From positions 1 to 21,490 of the forward strand of contig DHCD01000016.1 of the NCBI GenBank assembly GCA_002398105.1: 21,490 nucleotides of DNA, read 5' to 3'. Positions 1-7,535 of the stretch are shown in pieces. The translations under genes and the position numbers were made by a program. How positions within the stretch are numbered: the stretch's first letter is position 1; each line of letters begins with the position of its first letter. The DNA comes from Syntrophomonas sp. UBA4911. GTDB taxonomy: Bacteria; Bacillota; Syntrophomonadia; Syntrophomonadales; Syntrophomonadaceae. The notes beneath the pieces are model-generated. The model saw only the letters and a program-made list of their open reading frames with translations, made no database searches and had not been told where the DNA came from.

Positions 1-40
1 AGATTTTCTATTTAGCAGGTCGGCTAAAATGGCCAAGTTC

Positions 41-101
41 GGCATAGAATTTCCTTGTTCCGATAATTTATGGGCGGCGGTGGCATAGAATCCATAATTT
101 A
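41..101. repeat. Short direct repeats upstream of the acyl-CoA synthetase
   Basis: The ten bases GGCATAGAAT occur at 41-50 and again at 82-91, and each copy is followed by ATAATTTA (63-70 and 94-101). The copies lie about 40 bases apart, close to four helical turns. They lie upstream of the predicted promoter at 150-178. They could be regulator sites or the remains of a short duplication; nothing else in the first 120 bases suggests a gene. Confidence 0.4.
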
Positions 102-149
102 CAATGATTGGCGGGCGAGATTAGGAGGAGAAGATTTTTGCAAATGATA

Positions 150-178
150 TTCCCAAATCCGCAGCATATAGTTATAAT
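150..178 (+). promoter_or_regulatory. Predicted sigma-A-type promoter of the acyl-CoA synthetase
   Basis: A perfect -10 hexamer TATAAT lies at 173-178, 17 bases after a weak -35 (TTCCCA, 150-155). Transcription would start near 185 and give a leader of about 165 bases before the ATG at 352. The weak -35 suggests activation by another factor or modest basal expression. No other stretch between 1 and 351 matches better. Confidence 0.4.
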
Positions 179-351
179 ATTGGTAGTATGGTTTTACGGT
201 TTAATTTAGGGTGAAGAAATATCACAATGCAGGATGGAAGAACGGTAGTATAATAGCTTTTTATCGGGTTCAACTTTTCTGCGCTGAGTTGGGCCTTTTT
301 GTTTTATATAGCCTGAAAGCCGTTCCCATAGCATTAAGGAGGATTATAACT

Positions 352-1917
352 ATGCCGATAACAGAAATGCTTTCTCGCAATGCCAGGACTTTTGGCGATG
401 ATATCAGTTTAATTGAACGCGATCCGGGGGCAGGAACACGCCGGGAGATTACCTGGAAGCAGTTTGATGACATGGCCAATAGCTTTGCCAACGCTTTACT
501 GGCCCGGGGAATTAAAAAAGGTGATAAAGTAGCCTTATTGATGATGAATTGCCTGGAATGGCTGCCCGTTTATTTTGGTGTGCTTAGAACCGGGGCTTTG
601 GCAGTGCCGCTTAATTTTCGTTATACGGCTGATGAAATCAAAAAATGTCTGGATACGGCTGAAGTTTCACTATTAGTATATGGACCTGAGTTTATAGAAC
701 GGGTTGACTCTATTCGGGAGAACTTGTCCGCGGTAAACCATTACATTTTCGTGGGGGAGAATTGTCCGGCCGGGGCTGAAAGTTTTACCCGCCTGATAAA
801 AGAGTCCTCGACGCATGAACCGGGGATTGCGGTTAGTGATAATGATGATGCCGCTCTTTACTTTACGTCTGGAACCACAGGCACGCCTAAAGCAATTCTT
901 CACCCCCATTCCAGTCTGGTGTCGGCCTGTATTACCGAAAATCGCCATCACCTGCAAACCCGGGAGGATAACTTCCTGTGTATTCCGCCTCTCTATCATA
1001 CCGGAGCCAAGATGCACTGGTTCGGCAGCCTTATCGTTGGTTCCCGGGCCGTACTCCTGCGTGGAGTGAAGCCTGACTGGATATTGGAGGCGGTGTCGGA
1101 AGAACAGGTAAGCATAGTATGGCTGCTGGTGCCTTGGGCTCAGGATATACTGGATGCTATTGAGAGCGGGGAACTGCACCTAAAGGATTACCGCCTGAAA
1201 CAGTGGCGTTTAATGCATATTGGGGCTCAACCGGTTCCCCCCAGTTTGATTCAGCGCTGGAAGAAATACTTCCCCAGCCAACTGTATGACACTAATTATG
1301 GCCTGAGCGAGTCTACCGGTCCCGGGTGTGTACATCTGGGACTGGATAATATTCATAAAGTAGGTGCGATTGGAGTACCAGGCTTTAACTGGGAAGCGGT
1401 AATTGTGGATGAACATGGCCGGCCTGTTCCCCGTGGTAAGGTAGGGGAGCTCACCGTTAGAGGCCCCGGGGTTATGAAAGGCTATTACAACAATCCGGAA
1501 GCCTCGGCGGCGGTGCTTAAAAACGGCTGGCTCTTTACCGGCGATATGGCCCGCATGGACAAAGACGGTTTTATATACCTGGTAGACCGCAAAAAAGACG
1601 TGGTCATATCCGGGGGAGAAAATATCTACCCGGTTGAAATTGAGGAATTTCTCCGCAGCCATGGCGACATTAAAGATGCGGCAGTGATTGGTTTGCCTGA
1701 CCGGCGTCTGGGAGAAATTGCCGTGGCGGTAATAGAACTAAAGCCGGGCCGGGAAAGCAGTGAAGAAGCCATACTGCAATTCTGTGAGGCTTTACCCCGC
1801 TATAAAAGACCGCGGAGGGTAATTTTTGATAAGGTGCCGCGTAACCCCACCGGCAAAATTGAAAAGCCCAAATTGCGTGAAAGATACTGCAGCGAAAGTG
1901 TGGCTCAGGTAGTTTAG
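352..1917 (+). CDS. Acyl-CoA synthetase (AMP-forming), fatty-acid/aryl-acid type
   Basis: This 521-residue enzyme of the ANL superfamily activates a carboxylic acid to acyl-AMP and then acyl-CoA in the cytoplasm. Visible motifs are the phosphate loop TSGTTGTPK (172-180), YGLSE (316-320), TGD (396-398), the hinge DRKKDVVISGGENIYP (412-427) and PTGK with the catalytic lysine K502. The length is normal for medium/long-chain or alicyclic acid ligases. The reading frame is open back to a GTG at 211, but the ATG at 352 is preferred because AAGGAGG (336-342) sits nine bases before it and the N-terminus then matches the family. The acid used cannot be told from sequence; in a syntrophic or fermentative anaerobe a fatty acid is likely. 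It stands alone on its strand before the DtxR-type gene. Confidence 0.92.
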   Translation: MPITEMLSRNARTFGDDISLIERDPGAGTRREITWKQFDDMANSFANALLARGIKKGDKVALLMMNCLEWLPVYFGVLRTGALAVPLNFRYTADEIKKCLDTAEVSLLVYGPEFIERVDSIRENLSAVNHYIFVGENCPAGAESFTRLIKESSTHEPGIAVSDNDDAALYFTSGTTGTPKAILHPHSSLVSACITENRHHLQTREDNFLCIPPLYHTGAKMHWFGSLIVGSRAVLLRGVKPDWILEAVSEEQVSIVWLLVPWAQDILDAIESGELHLKDYRLKQWRLMHIGAQPVPPSLIQRWKKYFPSQLYDTNYGLSESTGPGCVHLGLDNIHKVGAIGVPGFNWEAVIVDEHGRPVPRGKVGELTVRGPGVMKGYYNNPEASAAVLKNGWLFTGDMARMDKDGFIYLVDRKKDVVISGGENIYPVEIEEFLRSHGDIKDAAVIGLPDRRLGEIAVAVIELKPGRESSEEAILQFCEALPRYKRPRRVIFDKVPRNPTGKIEKPKLRERYCSESVAQVV

Positions 1918-2005
1918 CGCTTCGGCGGCAGCCGAGACTCATCCTCCGTTCGAAGTCGGCATGCTATCAGTATTTTTCTGCGGCTGCGAATCTTATGGGT
2001 TCGTA

Positions 2006-2014
2006 TGCTATAAT
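2006..2014 (+). promoter_or_regulatory. Extended -10 promoter of the first DtxR-family gene
   Basis: TGCTATAAT at 2006-2014 is a perfect extended -10 element (TG, one base, TATAAT). The region 17 bases upstream has no good -35, which extended -10 promoters can tolerate. Transcription would start near 2021, just before the inverted repeat at 2030-2061. Confidence 0.5.
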
Positions 2015-2029
2015 GGATACAATAAAGAT

Positions 2030-2061
2030 ATAAAGGTAATAATCCGGGAAAGTACCTTTAT
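2030..2061. promoter_or_regulatory. Inverted repeat, probable operator of the DtxR-family gene
   Basis: ATAAAGGTA (2030-2038) and TACCTTTAT (2053-2061) are perfect nine-base inverted arms separated by 14 bases. Partial symmetry continues outward: CAATA lies before the left arm and TATTG after the right one. The repeat begins about ten bases after the predicted transcription start and ends 33 bases before the regulator's ATG, a classic place for autorepression. It could instead form an RNA hairpin in the leader. The sequence is not a textbook DtxR or MntR box, so the assignment to this regulator is inference. Confidence 0.45.
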
Positions 2062-2094
2062 TGTATTGAAAACATAGCGGGGAAGTGCTGTCAG

Positions 2095-2475
2095 ATGACT
2101 CAACCTTTGACTCCGTCACGGGAGGACTACCTGGAGGTTATTTACCAGCTTGCAGAAGAAAATGGAACTGCCAAGATAAGCGACATCGCCAGACGGATGA
2201 GCCTTGCCAAGCCCAGCGTAACCCAGGCTATTGCATCACTGCGACGCGAGGGCCTGGTTTATCAGGATCGTTATGGTCCGGTATTATTAACTCCCAGTGG
2301 TGAGAAAAAAGCCAAAGAGGTATGGCATCGGCATCGGGTAATCAGAAGCTTTCTGGTTGAAATTTTGCAGGTTAATCCCGTAACTGCTGATCGGGATGCC
2401 TGTCTAATGGAGCACAGCATCAGTGATGAAACCTTTGGCAATATGGAGAAATGGCTGCAGAAAGAATCGCGGTGA
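2095..2475 (+). CDS. DtxR-family metal-dependent transcriptional regulator (Cys-ligand type)
   Basis: This 126-residue cytoplasmic repressor has an N-terminal winged helix (about 8-70, recognition helix near KPSVTQAIASLRREG) and a short C-terminal metal-binding and dimerisation domain; there is no SH3-like third domain. Aligned by eye with B. subtilis MntR, the metal ligands would be D11, E14, H80, C103, E106 and H107. The cysteine in DACLMEH replaces the MntR glutamate and matches the cysteine of DtxR/IdeR (EACRWEH), which points towards Fe(II) rather than Mn(II). It is slightly shorter than MntR (about 140). The ribosome site (GCGGGGAAG) is weak. The gene has its own extended -10 promoter and an inverted-repeat operator candidate, and is followed by a strong terminator. 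It probably controls itself and possibly the convergent iron block. Confidence 0.85.
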   Translation: MTQPLTPSREDYLEVIYQLAEENGTAKISDIARRMSLAKPSVTQAIASLRREGLVYQDRYGPVLLTPSGEKKAKEVWHRHRVIRSFLVEILQVNPVTADRDACLMEHSISDETFGNMEKWLQKESR

Positions 2476-2595
2476 TACCCCCGAGCAGAAAAAACCAGTT
2501 AAGCCGGAGGAACGGTGTTCGGCCCCGGGGCAAGCTTAATAAAAAAAGTACGGAATTGGGCGCAAAAGAGCTTAGGCTTAGACTACTTGAAAAGT

Positions 2596-2646
2596 ATGCC
2601 CTACTTTATTGACATCTGGAAAATGACAATAAAGTAGGGCATTTTT
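2596..2646. terminator. Strong terminator between convergent genes
   Basis: Perfect 16-base arms, ATGCCCTACTTTATTG (2596-2611) and CAATAAAGTAGGGCAT (2627-2642), enclose a 15-base loop; the T run at 2642-2646 follows on the plus strand. It would end the DtxR-family transcript, and its symmetry may also stop the alcohol dehydrogenase transcript arriving from the other side. The arms carry TTTATTG, also present in the right half of the operator at 2053-2062. Confidence 0.75.
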
Positions 2647-2716
2647 GGCCTGCACGAGTCAGCCGAAACATGATCTTTCCGCAGCGCAGAACTTCGGTAA
2701 TGAAATCCTCAACCGG

Positions 2717-3880
2717 TTAACCGGCATAAGCCGCCTGCAAAATATTTAATACATCCTGATATTCCAGCTTTTTAAAACTTCCCAGAGCTCCCCCGGAAGT
2801 TGCCTTCACAGCCATTTCCGCTAAACGGTTTTCCTCTACCCCTATGGCGCTTAGACTGGTGGCCAGATTAAGTGATTTGAAAAACTCGGCCGTCTTTTCT
2901 ATACCCGCGCGGGCTAGCGCCATTTCTTCTCCTTCCAGGTTCCATACATTGCGGGCATATTCCGCCAGTTGGGGTGCAGTTCGGGAATCCAGGACATAGC
3001 GCATCCAATGAGGGGTTAGGATGGCCAGGCCCAAGCCATGGGTCACGTCATAGAGAGCGCTGATTTCGTGTTCAATACCGTGGGTGGCCCAATCAGTGTG
3101 CTTGCCGGCTTTCAGCAATCCATTGAGAGCCAAGCTCCCGGCCCACATCAGATTGGCTCGAGCCTCGTAGTTATCCGGTTCGGCCATGGCAATGGGGCCA
3201 TAGTGGATACAGGTCTTCAGCATGGCCTCAGCCAGACGGTCCTGAATAAAAGTATCCGGGGTAGGACTGAAATACTGCTCAAATACATGGCTCATAATAT
3301 CAATCGTTCCGGCTGCGGTTTGGGCGGGAGGAACCGAAAAGGTATACTCCGGGTCGAGAATGGAAAATCGGGGAATCAATGCCGAACTGGCGGTCCCCAG
3401 TTTCTGAGCCGTTTCATCGTTGCTGATAACAGCGTTGGAGTTCATTTCGGAACCGGTAGCAGCCAATGTCAATACGGCGCCCACCGGCAAGGCATGGCTT
3501 ATCCTGGCCCGGCCGGTGAAAAAATCCCAGGGATCGCCTTCATAACCGGCGCCGGCCGCAATGATTTTAGCGCAGTCAATCGTGCTTCCTCCTCCAACCG
3601 CCAGCACCAGGTGGATATCGTTTTTCTTGCAGAGCTCTGCCCCCTGGCGTACACTGCTGATCCTGGGATTGGCCTGAACCCCGGAAACTTCTACATGAGC
3701 AATGGAGTTATCCCTGAAGATCTGCAGAACCTGCTCATATAGCCCGTTGCGTTTAATGCTGCCCTGGCCGTAAACCAGAAGCACCTTATTACCATAACGC
3801 GATATTTCTCGGCCCAACTCCTCAATTTTTCCTCGCCCAAAACAGATACGGGTGGGAAAATGCAGATTGAAATTTAACAT
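2717..3880 (-). CDS. YqhD/BdhA-type iron- or zinc-dependent alcohol dehydrogenase
   Basis: This 387-residue group III alcohol dehydrogenase reduces aldehydes (butanal or other short-chain aldehydes) to alcohols with NAD(P)H. The nucleotide motif is VGGGSTIDCAK (95-105) and YGQGSIKRNG (37-46) marks the N-terminal loop. Metal ligands read as D194, H198, H267 and H281, the same positions and total length as E. coli YqhD. The start is fixed by GGAGGT just upstream of the ATG. It is the last gene of the minus-strand block, 36 bases after the DUF364-type gene. Coenzyme preference and substrate cannot be settled here. In this setting it could be a fermentative alcohol dehydrogenase or an aldehyde-detoxifying reductase. 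Confidence 0.9.
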   Translation of the reverse strand: MLNFNLHFPTRICFGRGKIEELGREISRYGNKVLLVYGQGSIKRNGLYEQVLQIFRDNSIAHVEVSGVQANPRISSVRQGAELCKKNDIHLVLAVGGGSTIDCAKIIAAGAGYEGDPWDFFTGRARISHALPVGAVLTLAATGSEMNSNAVISNDETAQKLGTASSALIPRFSILDPEYTFSVPPAQTAAGTIDIMSHVFEQYFSPTPDTFIQDRLAEAMLKTCIHYGPIAMAEPDNYEARANLMWAGSLALNGLLKAGKHTDWATHGIEHEISALYDVTHGLGLAILTPHWMRYVLDSRTAPQLAEYARNVWNLEGEEMALARAGIEKTAEFFKSLNLATSLSAIGVEENRLAEMAVKATSGGALGSFKKLEYQDVLNILQAAYAG

Positions 3881-3891
3881 CTTTTACCTCC

Positions 3892-3909
3892 AATAATAAT
3901 ATTATTATT
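3892..3909. repeat. Perfect 18-base A/T palindrome between two minus-strand genes
   Basis: AATAATAATATTATTATT is a perfect palindrome in the 36-base gap between the DUF364-type gene and the alcohol dehydrogenase, just upstream of the latter's ribosome site. It could be an operator, or a weak hairpin or RNase site that sets different mRNA levels of the two genes. Pure A/T trinucleotide composition means chance slippage is also possible. Confidence 0.4.
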
Positions 3910-3916
3910 TCTTGGA

Positions 3917-4651
3917 CTATGCTCCGCGGGCACAAAAGCGCTGCAGACCCATCAGATGACAGGTGGCAGCCCCGGTGGTGCCGAAAAAAACCGCCGGCTT
4001 TTCTCGGCAATAATCAGTTATAGTGGAGTTTACCACCGTGCTGCCGGTGGCTACAATGACATCAGCCCATTCCAGCACTTCAGCGGTTGATTCATAACCT
4101 TCAATCCGTACCCCTGATTTAGTTTTTCCAATGTTGCCAGGATCTAAATCCACTGCCCGTAAAGGAAAGACGGCGGCCAGCTTGTCCAACATGGCCGGCT
4201 GATAGCCTATCAGAGCTATTTTGGGGGAGCCGTATTCCCGGCGGATAAATGTCACCAGTTCTTCGGCACACTGCTCCGGCTGCTGGTCATGGCAGTGGAT
4301 GGTTTTTTCAATCAAGCCCAGGTAGCGGCATATGGCATTCATGGCAGCTATTAGAACGGCCCGGTCAAAATTGCTTTCCAGCGGATTATTCAGCACCTCC
4401 TGCAAACTCCCCCTGAAATCTCCTGCCATATCGGTGAAAGCCTGCCCCTTTGCCCCCTTGAATTCAGCCTGCATCAGTTTTTCTTTCCCTTTAATAATAG
4501 GATAGTCTCGGCGCTCAGGATTACCGATGGCTTCCTCTACCGACAGTGTCCGCCCGGTAATAACGATTTCCTCTTCTAAAAGGTGGTGGGCTTCGACTAT
4601 CGCTTTGAAACGTTCAACCAAATCGGAATAAAAATCTTCTTTGACCTTCAT
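3917..4651 (-). CDS. DUF364-type Rossmann protein (putative heavy-metal chelation family)
   Basis: This 244-residue protein resembles the DUF4213/DUF364 family, called putative heavy-metal chelation; no reaction is established. The N-terminal half contains a conserved-looking EAIGNPERRDYPIIKG (40-55) and HCHDQQPEQCAEEL (119-132), with C120, H121 and C128 as possible metal ligands. The C-terminal half has a Rossmann-like pattern: IALIGYQPAMLDKL (145-158), DLDPGNIGKTKSG (168-180), VIVATGSTVVNSTI (198-211) and FFGTTGAATCHLMGLQRFC (222-240). The start is supported by GGGAGG nine bases upstream. It lies downstream of the second DtxR-family gene and Feo, so a role in metal or metallo-cofactor handling is a fair inference. 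Confidence 0.7.
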   Translation of the reverse strand: MKVKEDFYSDLVERFKAIVEAHHLLEEEIVITGRTLSVEEAIGNPERRDYPIIKGKEKLMQAEFKGAKGQAFTDMAGDFRGSLQEVLNNPLESNFDRAVLIAAMNAICRYLGLIEKTIHCHDQQPEQCAEELVTFIRREYGSPKIALIGYQPAMLDKLAAVFPLRAVDLDPGNIGKTKSGVRIEGYESTAEVLEWADVIVATGSTVVNSTITDYCREKPAVFFGTTGAATCHLMGLQRFCARGA

Positions 4652-4753
4652 ATTTTAAAACCTCCCGCATATTTATGCATCCCAACAGAGTTCCGGCAGT
4701 AGGAGCTTAATTAGATTATATCAGTTTAACCATATGGGGCCGGAATCTTTTCT

Positions 4754-5227
4754 TTAACCATCGCCAAAGCTTTGAAAAGCTTCCAGCCACTCCGGATTGT
4801 TTTCCATAAATGCCACCAGGGACATTATTTTCTTTACGGTTTCCGGACTGATATAATGCTCAATTTTCTCGGTTTCTTCCAGCAAGCCTTCATGTACCCC
4901 CAGCATTTTGAAAAAGCGCTCCAGGGTCTCGTGTCTTTGGAGCAAGTAGGCGCCCAATGAGTAACCGCTGGAGCTTAATTCAATTACCCCATACTTTTCA
5001 AAGTGGACATACCCCATTTCAGCCAGCTTCTGCACCATTTTGCTGGCTGAAGGCGGCTGTACATTCAGAGCCGCTGCCAGGTCGCCGATACGGGTATATC
5101 CTTTCTCATCGGTCAGACGGTAAACCATTTCCACGTAGTCTTCCATGCTGGCCGTAATGGGATTAGTTTGCTGCTGTTTTATCTGGTAGCCGCGAACAGT
5201 TCGAAATTCACGTGGCTTTTCTTGCAT
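4754..5227 (-). CDS. DtxR/MntR-family metal-dependent transcriptional regulator (Glu-ligand type)
   Basis: This 157-residue repressor has a winged helix (about 25-90) and a metal/dimer domain (about 92-145), with a tail of about 20 extra residues ahead of the usual start. By-eye alignment with B. subtilis MntR gives ligands D30, E33, H99, E120, E123 and H124, that is, the MntR pattern with glutamate at the position that is cysteine in the paralogue at 2095-2475. GGAGGT (5235-5240) supports the long start. It sits 146 bases downstream of the feoB permease gene on the same strand, with no clear terminator between, so it is probably transcribed with Feo and may regulate it, as in other Clostridia. 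Metal specificity (Mn or Fe) is uncertain. Confidence 0.87.
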   Translation of the reverse strand: MQEKPREFRTVRGYQIKQQQTNPITASMEDYVEMVYRLTDEKGYTRIGDLAAALNVQPPSASKMVQKLAEMGYVHFEKYGVIELSSSGYSLGAYLLQRHETLERFFKMLGVHEGLLEETEKIEHYISPETVKKIMSLVAFMENNPEWLEAFQSFGDG

Positions 5228-5373
5228 AGATCACACCTCCGCAAGGTTTTTCGGTACAGCCGAAGTCCGGTCATAATTCCGCAGTGAGGGTATTCCCCTG
5301 CCGGTATCCCGACCGCTTGGCTCCAGGGTGTTCTAAACCCGGATTCCAAGGGGCAGAGATAACCGGCATACAG

Positions 5374-6765
5374 CTATAGTTTGATCAAACCAGCTCCCTG
5401 GTTTACCAGTAAAGTGGTCAGTATACCCAGAATCAGGGGGAGCAGTAGGGCTAGAAGCGTCCAGCGCGCCCTGCGGGTTTCCTTGAAAATGGTGTAAAGG
5501 GTAGTACCGCAGGGAAAATGCAGCAAGGAAAACAGCATTACACAAATGGCGGTGATCCAGGTCCAGCCGTGATCAAGCAACAGGGTTCGTAATGCGCTCA
5601 TACTATCCAGTTCCAGCATGGAACCGGCTGACATATAACCCATAATAATTATAGGTAAAACGATCTCATTGGCAGGTAATCCCAGGAGAAAGGCCATCAG
5701 GATAATGCCATCCATCCCCATGATCTGACCCAAGGGGTCCAGCCAGCTGGTAAGACGGGTGAAAACACTCACATCACCGACAAAGCTGTTGGCCAGTATC
5801 CAGGTCAGGGCTCCGGCCGGGGCGGCAATCACTACTGCTCTCCCCAGTACAAACAAAGTACGGTCCAGCAGGGAACGGATAATGATTTGGCCTAATTGGG
5901 GCTTGCGAAAAGGAGGAAGCTCCAATACAAAAAAAGAAGGAACTCCCCGTAACAGGGTACGGGATAACAAATAGGAGATAAACAGAGTGACCACTATCCC
6001 TGTCATTATTATGCCAACCACTACCAGGGCCGCAAGCATGGAGCTGTAAGCCGGAGCCACCAGAGCGCCCATAAAGATGGTCGCCAGGACGATTAGGGTG
6101 GGAAAACGGCCGTTACAGACCGAGAAGGTATTAGTAAGGATAGCTATCAATCGTTCCCGGGGAGAGTCAATAATACGGCAGGATGTGACCCCGGCAGCAT
6201 TACAGCCGAAGCCCATGCACATGGTCAGACACTGTTTACCGTGGGCCCCGGCCCGGCGGAAAAGATTATCCATATTAAAAGCCACTCGGGGCAAATAGCC
6301 CAGATCCTCCAGCAGGGTAAAAAGAGGGAAGAATATGGCCATAGGGGGAAGCATGACAGCTATCACCCAGGCCAGAGTACGGTAGACTCCCAGAATCAGT
6401 ATCCCATACAGCCAGGCCGGTGCTCCCCAGGCCATAAAAAGGCTGGCAAGCTGTTCTTCTAACCAGAATAAGCCGCCGGCCAATAATTGCGAAGGATAAT
6501 TGGCTCCGGTTATAGTAATCCAGAGAACCAGAGCCAATAGAAGCAGCATAATAGGGAAACCCAGCCAACGGGAAGTAAGAATGCCGTCAAGCCTGGCATC
6601 AAGGTTGACCGGGGGCTTCCCGGTTTTTACGGCCTGCCTGCAGATTGCTTCAGCCTGTTGATAAATGCTGCTTACTATACGATCTTTTATAACCGCTTCA
6701 TTGGCAGGCAGAAGAGGTTCCAATTCACGCAGCACCGGGATTTTTTGCTCGCTTATAGCAGACAC
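5374..6765 (-). CDS. feoB: FeoB permease domain (separate gene, C-terminal part of FeoB)
   Basis: This 463-residue membrane protein is the transport half of the ferrous iron transporter. After a soluble linker (1-62), membrane segments begin at about 67-87 and continue to the C-terminus. FeoB gate motifs are visible: EDLGYLPRVAFNMDNLFRR (153-171), FGCNAAGVTSCRIID (186-200, C188), FSVCNGRFP (214-222, C217), FLLGLPANEIVLPIIIMGYM (359-378) and FPCGTTLYTIFKETR (417-431). The start is a GTG at 6765, ten bases after AAAGGAGG (6776-6783) that lies inside the preceding gene; the two reading frames overlap by 13 bases. The dedicated ribosome site argues that FeoB is truly encoded as two proteins, not broken by an error. 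It must pair with the GTPase at 6753-7535. Confidence 0.88.
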   Translation of the reverse strand: MSAISEQKIPVLRELEPLLPANEAVIKDRIVSSIYQQAEAICRQAVKTGKPPVNLDARLDGILTSRWLGFPIMLLLLALVLWITITGANYPSQLLAGGLFWLEEQLASLFMAWGAPAWLYGILILGVYRTLAWVIAVMLPPMAIFFPLFTLLEDLGYLPRVAFNMDNLFRRAGAHGKQCLTMCMGFGCNAAGVTSCRIIDSPRERLIAILTNTFSVCNGRFPTLIVLATIFMGALVAPAYSSMLAALVVVGIIMTGIVVTLFISYLLSRTLLRGVPSFFVLELPPFRKPQLGQIIIRSLLDRTLFVLGRAVVIAAPAGALTWILANSFVGDVSVFTRLTSWLDPLGQIMGMDGIILMAFLLGLPANEIVLPIIIMGYMSAGSMLELDSMSALRTLLLDHGWTWITAICVMLFSLLHFPCGTTLYTIFKETRRARWTLLALLLPLILGILTTLLVNQGAGLIKL

Positions 6766-7535
6766 AGAGCCCCATCCTCCTTTATTTCTCCCCGGGGATA
6801 ATCCATCAATGCATTGTGGGGGATATGGTTAAGAAGATTAAATTCGCCTTCCAGCAAACGCAATGCCACCCAGCGGCGGTTGACCCAGTTGGGCATATAT
6901 ATCGCCAATCTGGGTTCAATTTGCTGTACCAATGATTCCAGTTCCTGATCATAGACTACGCATCGGGGACTGGTAACGATTTTTCCGTCAACCATATCCC
7001 CAAGAACATTCTTCAGCCTGTTCAAACCCTGACCGCTGCGGGCTGCTGTACCCACTACCGGGATGCCCAGTTCCTGGGCCAGCTTTTCAGTGTCCACCTG
7101 AATCCTTTTTCTTTTGGCTTCATCCATGAGATTAACGCAGAGTACGACCTGACTGGTAATTTCCAATACTTGCAATACCAGATTCAGGTTGCGCTCCAAA
7201 CAGGTGGCATCAGATACTACCAGAGTAATATCGGGCCGGGAAAAACAGATGAAATCACGCGCTACCTGCTCATCAGCAGAACCGGCGTGCAGGGAGTAAG
7301 TACCGGGCAGATCTACCAGGGTATAGCGGCGATTGCGATGGTAAAATGTCCCTTCAGCCTTGATTACCGTTTTCCCCGGCCAGTTTCCGGTATGTTGTTT
7401 CATACCGGTCAAACGATTGAATACGGTGCTCTTGCCCACATTGGGATTGCCAGCCAGGGCTATAATAAAATGATTGCGAACCGTTGGATTATCTTTACCA
7501 GGTTCGGTTGAAACGATATGGCAGTTAACTGTCAT
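6753..7535 (-). CDS. feoB: FeoB small GTPase domain protein (N-terminal part of FeoB)
   Basis: This 260-residue cytoplasmic protein corresponds to the G domain plus helical GDI spacer of FeoB, which drives Fe(II) import. GTPase motifs are G1 GNPNVGKST (29-37), the switch I region HTGNWPGKTV (48-57), G3 DLPGTYSL (75-82), G4 NLMD (135-138) and G5 AARSGQG (about 159-165). It has no membrane segments and ends where a normal FeoB would enter its first membrane helix. It starts at an ATG sharing one base with the feoA stop (TAATG), so the genes are translationally coupled. A 20-residue N-terminal extension precedes the first strand. Confidence 0.92.
   Translation of the reverse strand: MTVNCHIVSTEPGKDNPTVRNHFIIALAGNPNVGKSTVFNRLTGMKQHTGNWPGKTVIKAEGTFYHRNRRYTLVDLPGTYSLHAGSADEQVARDFICFSRPDITLVVSDATCLERNLNLVLQVLEITSQVVLCVNLMDEAKRKRIQVDTEKLAQELGIPVVGTAARSGQGLNRLKNVLGDMVDGKIVTSPRCVVYDQELESLVQQIEPRLAIYMPNWVNRRWVALRLLEGEFNLLNHIPHNALMDYPRGEIKEDGALCLL

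Noticed and set aside
211..351. 47-residue N-terminal extension of the acyl-CoA synthetase from GTG 211
   Set aside because: No good ribosome site, no family match, and AAGGAGG nine bases before ATG 352 marks the usual N-terminus.
3038..3742. Long plus-strand ORF (234 codons) opposite the alcohol dehydrogenase
   Set aside because: Antisense shadow of a well-supported gene; no ribosome site and no recognisable domain.
6753..6783. Frameshift or sequencing error breaking feoB
   Set aside because: The permease has its own well-placed AAAGGAGG and GTG, which a random frameshift would not create.
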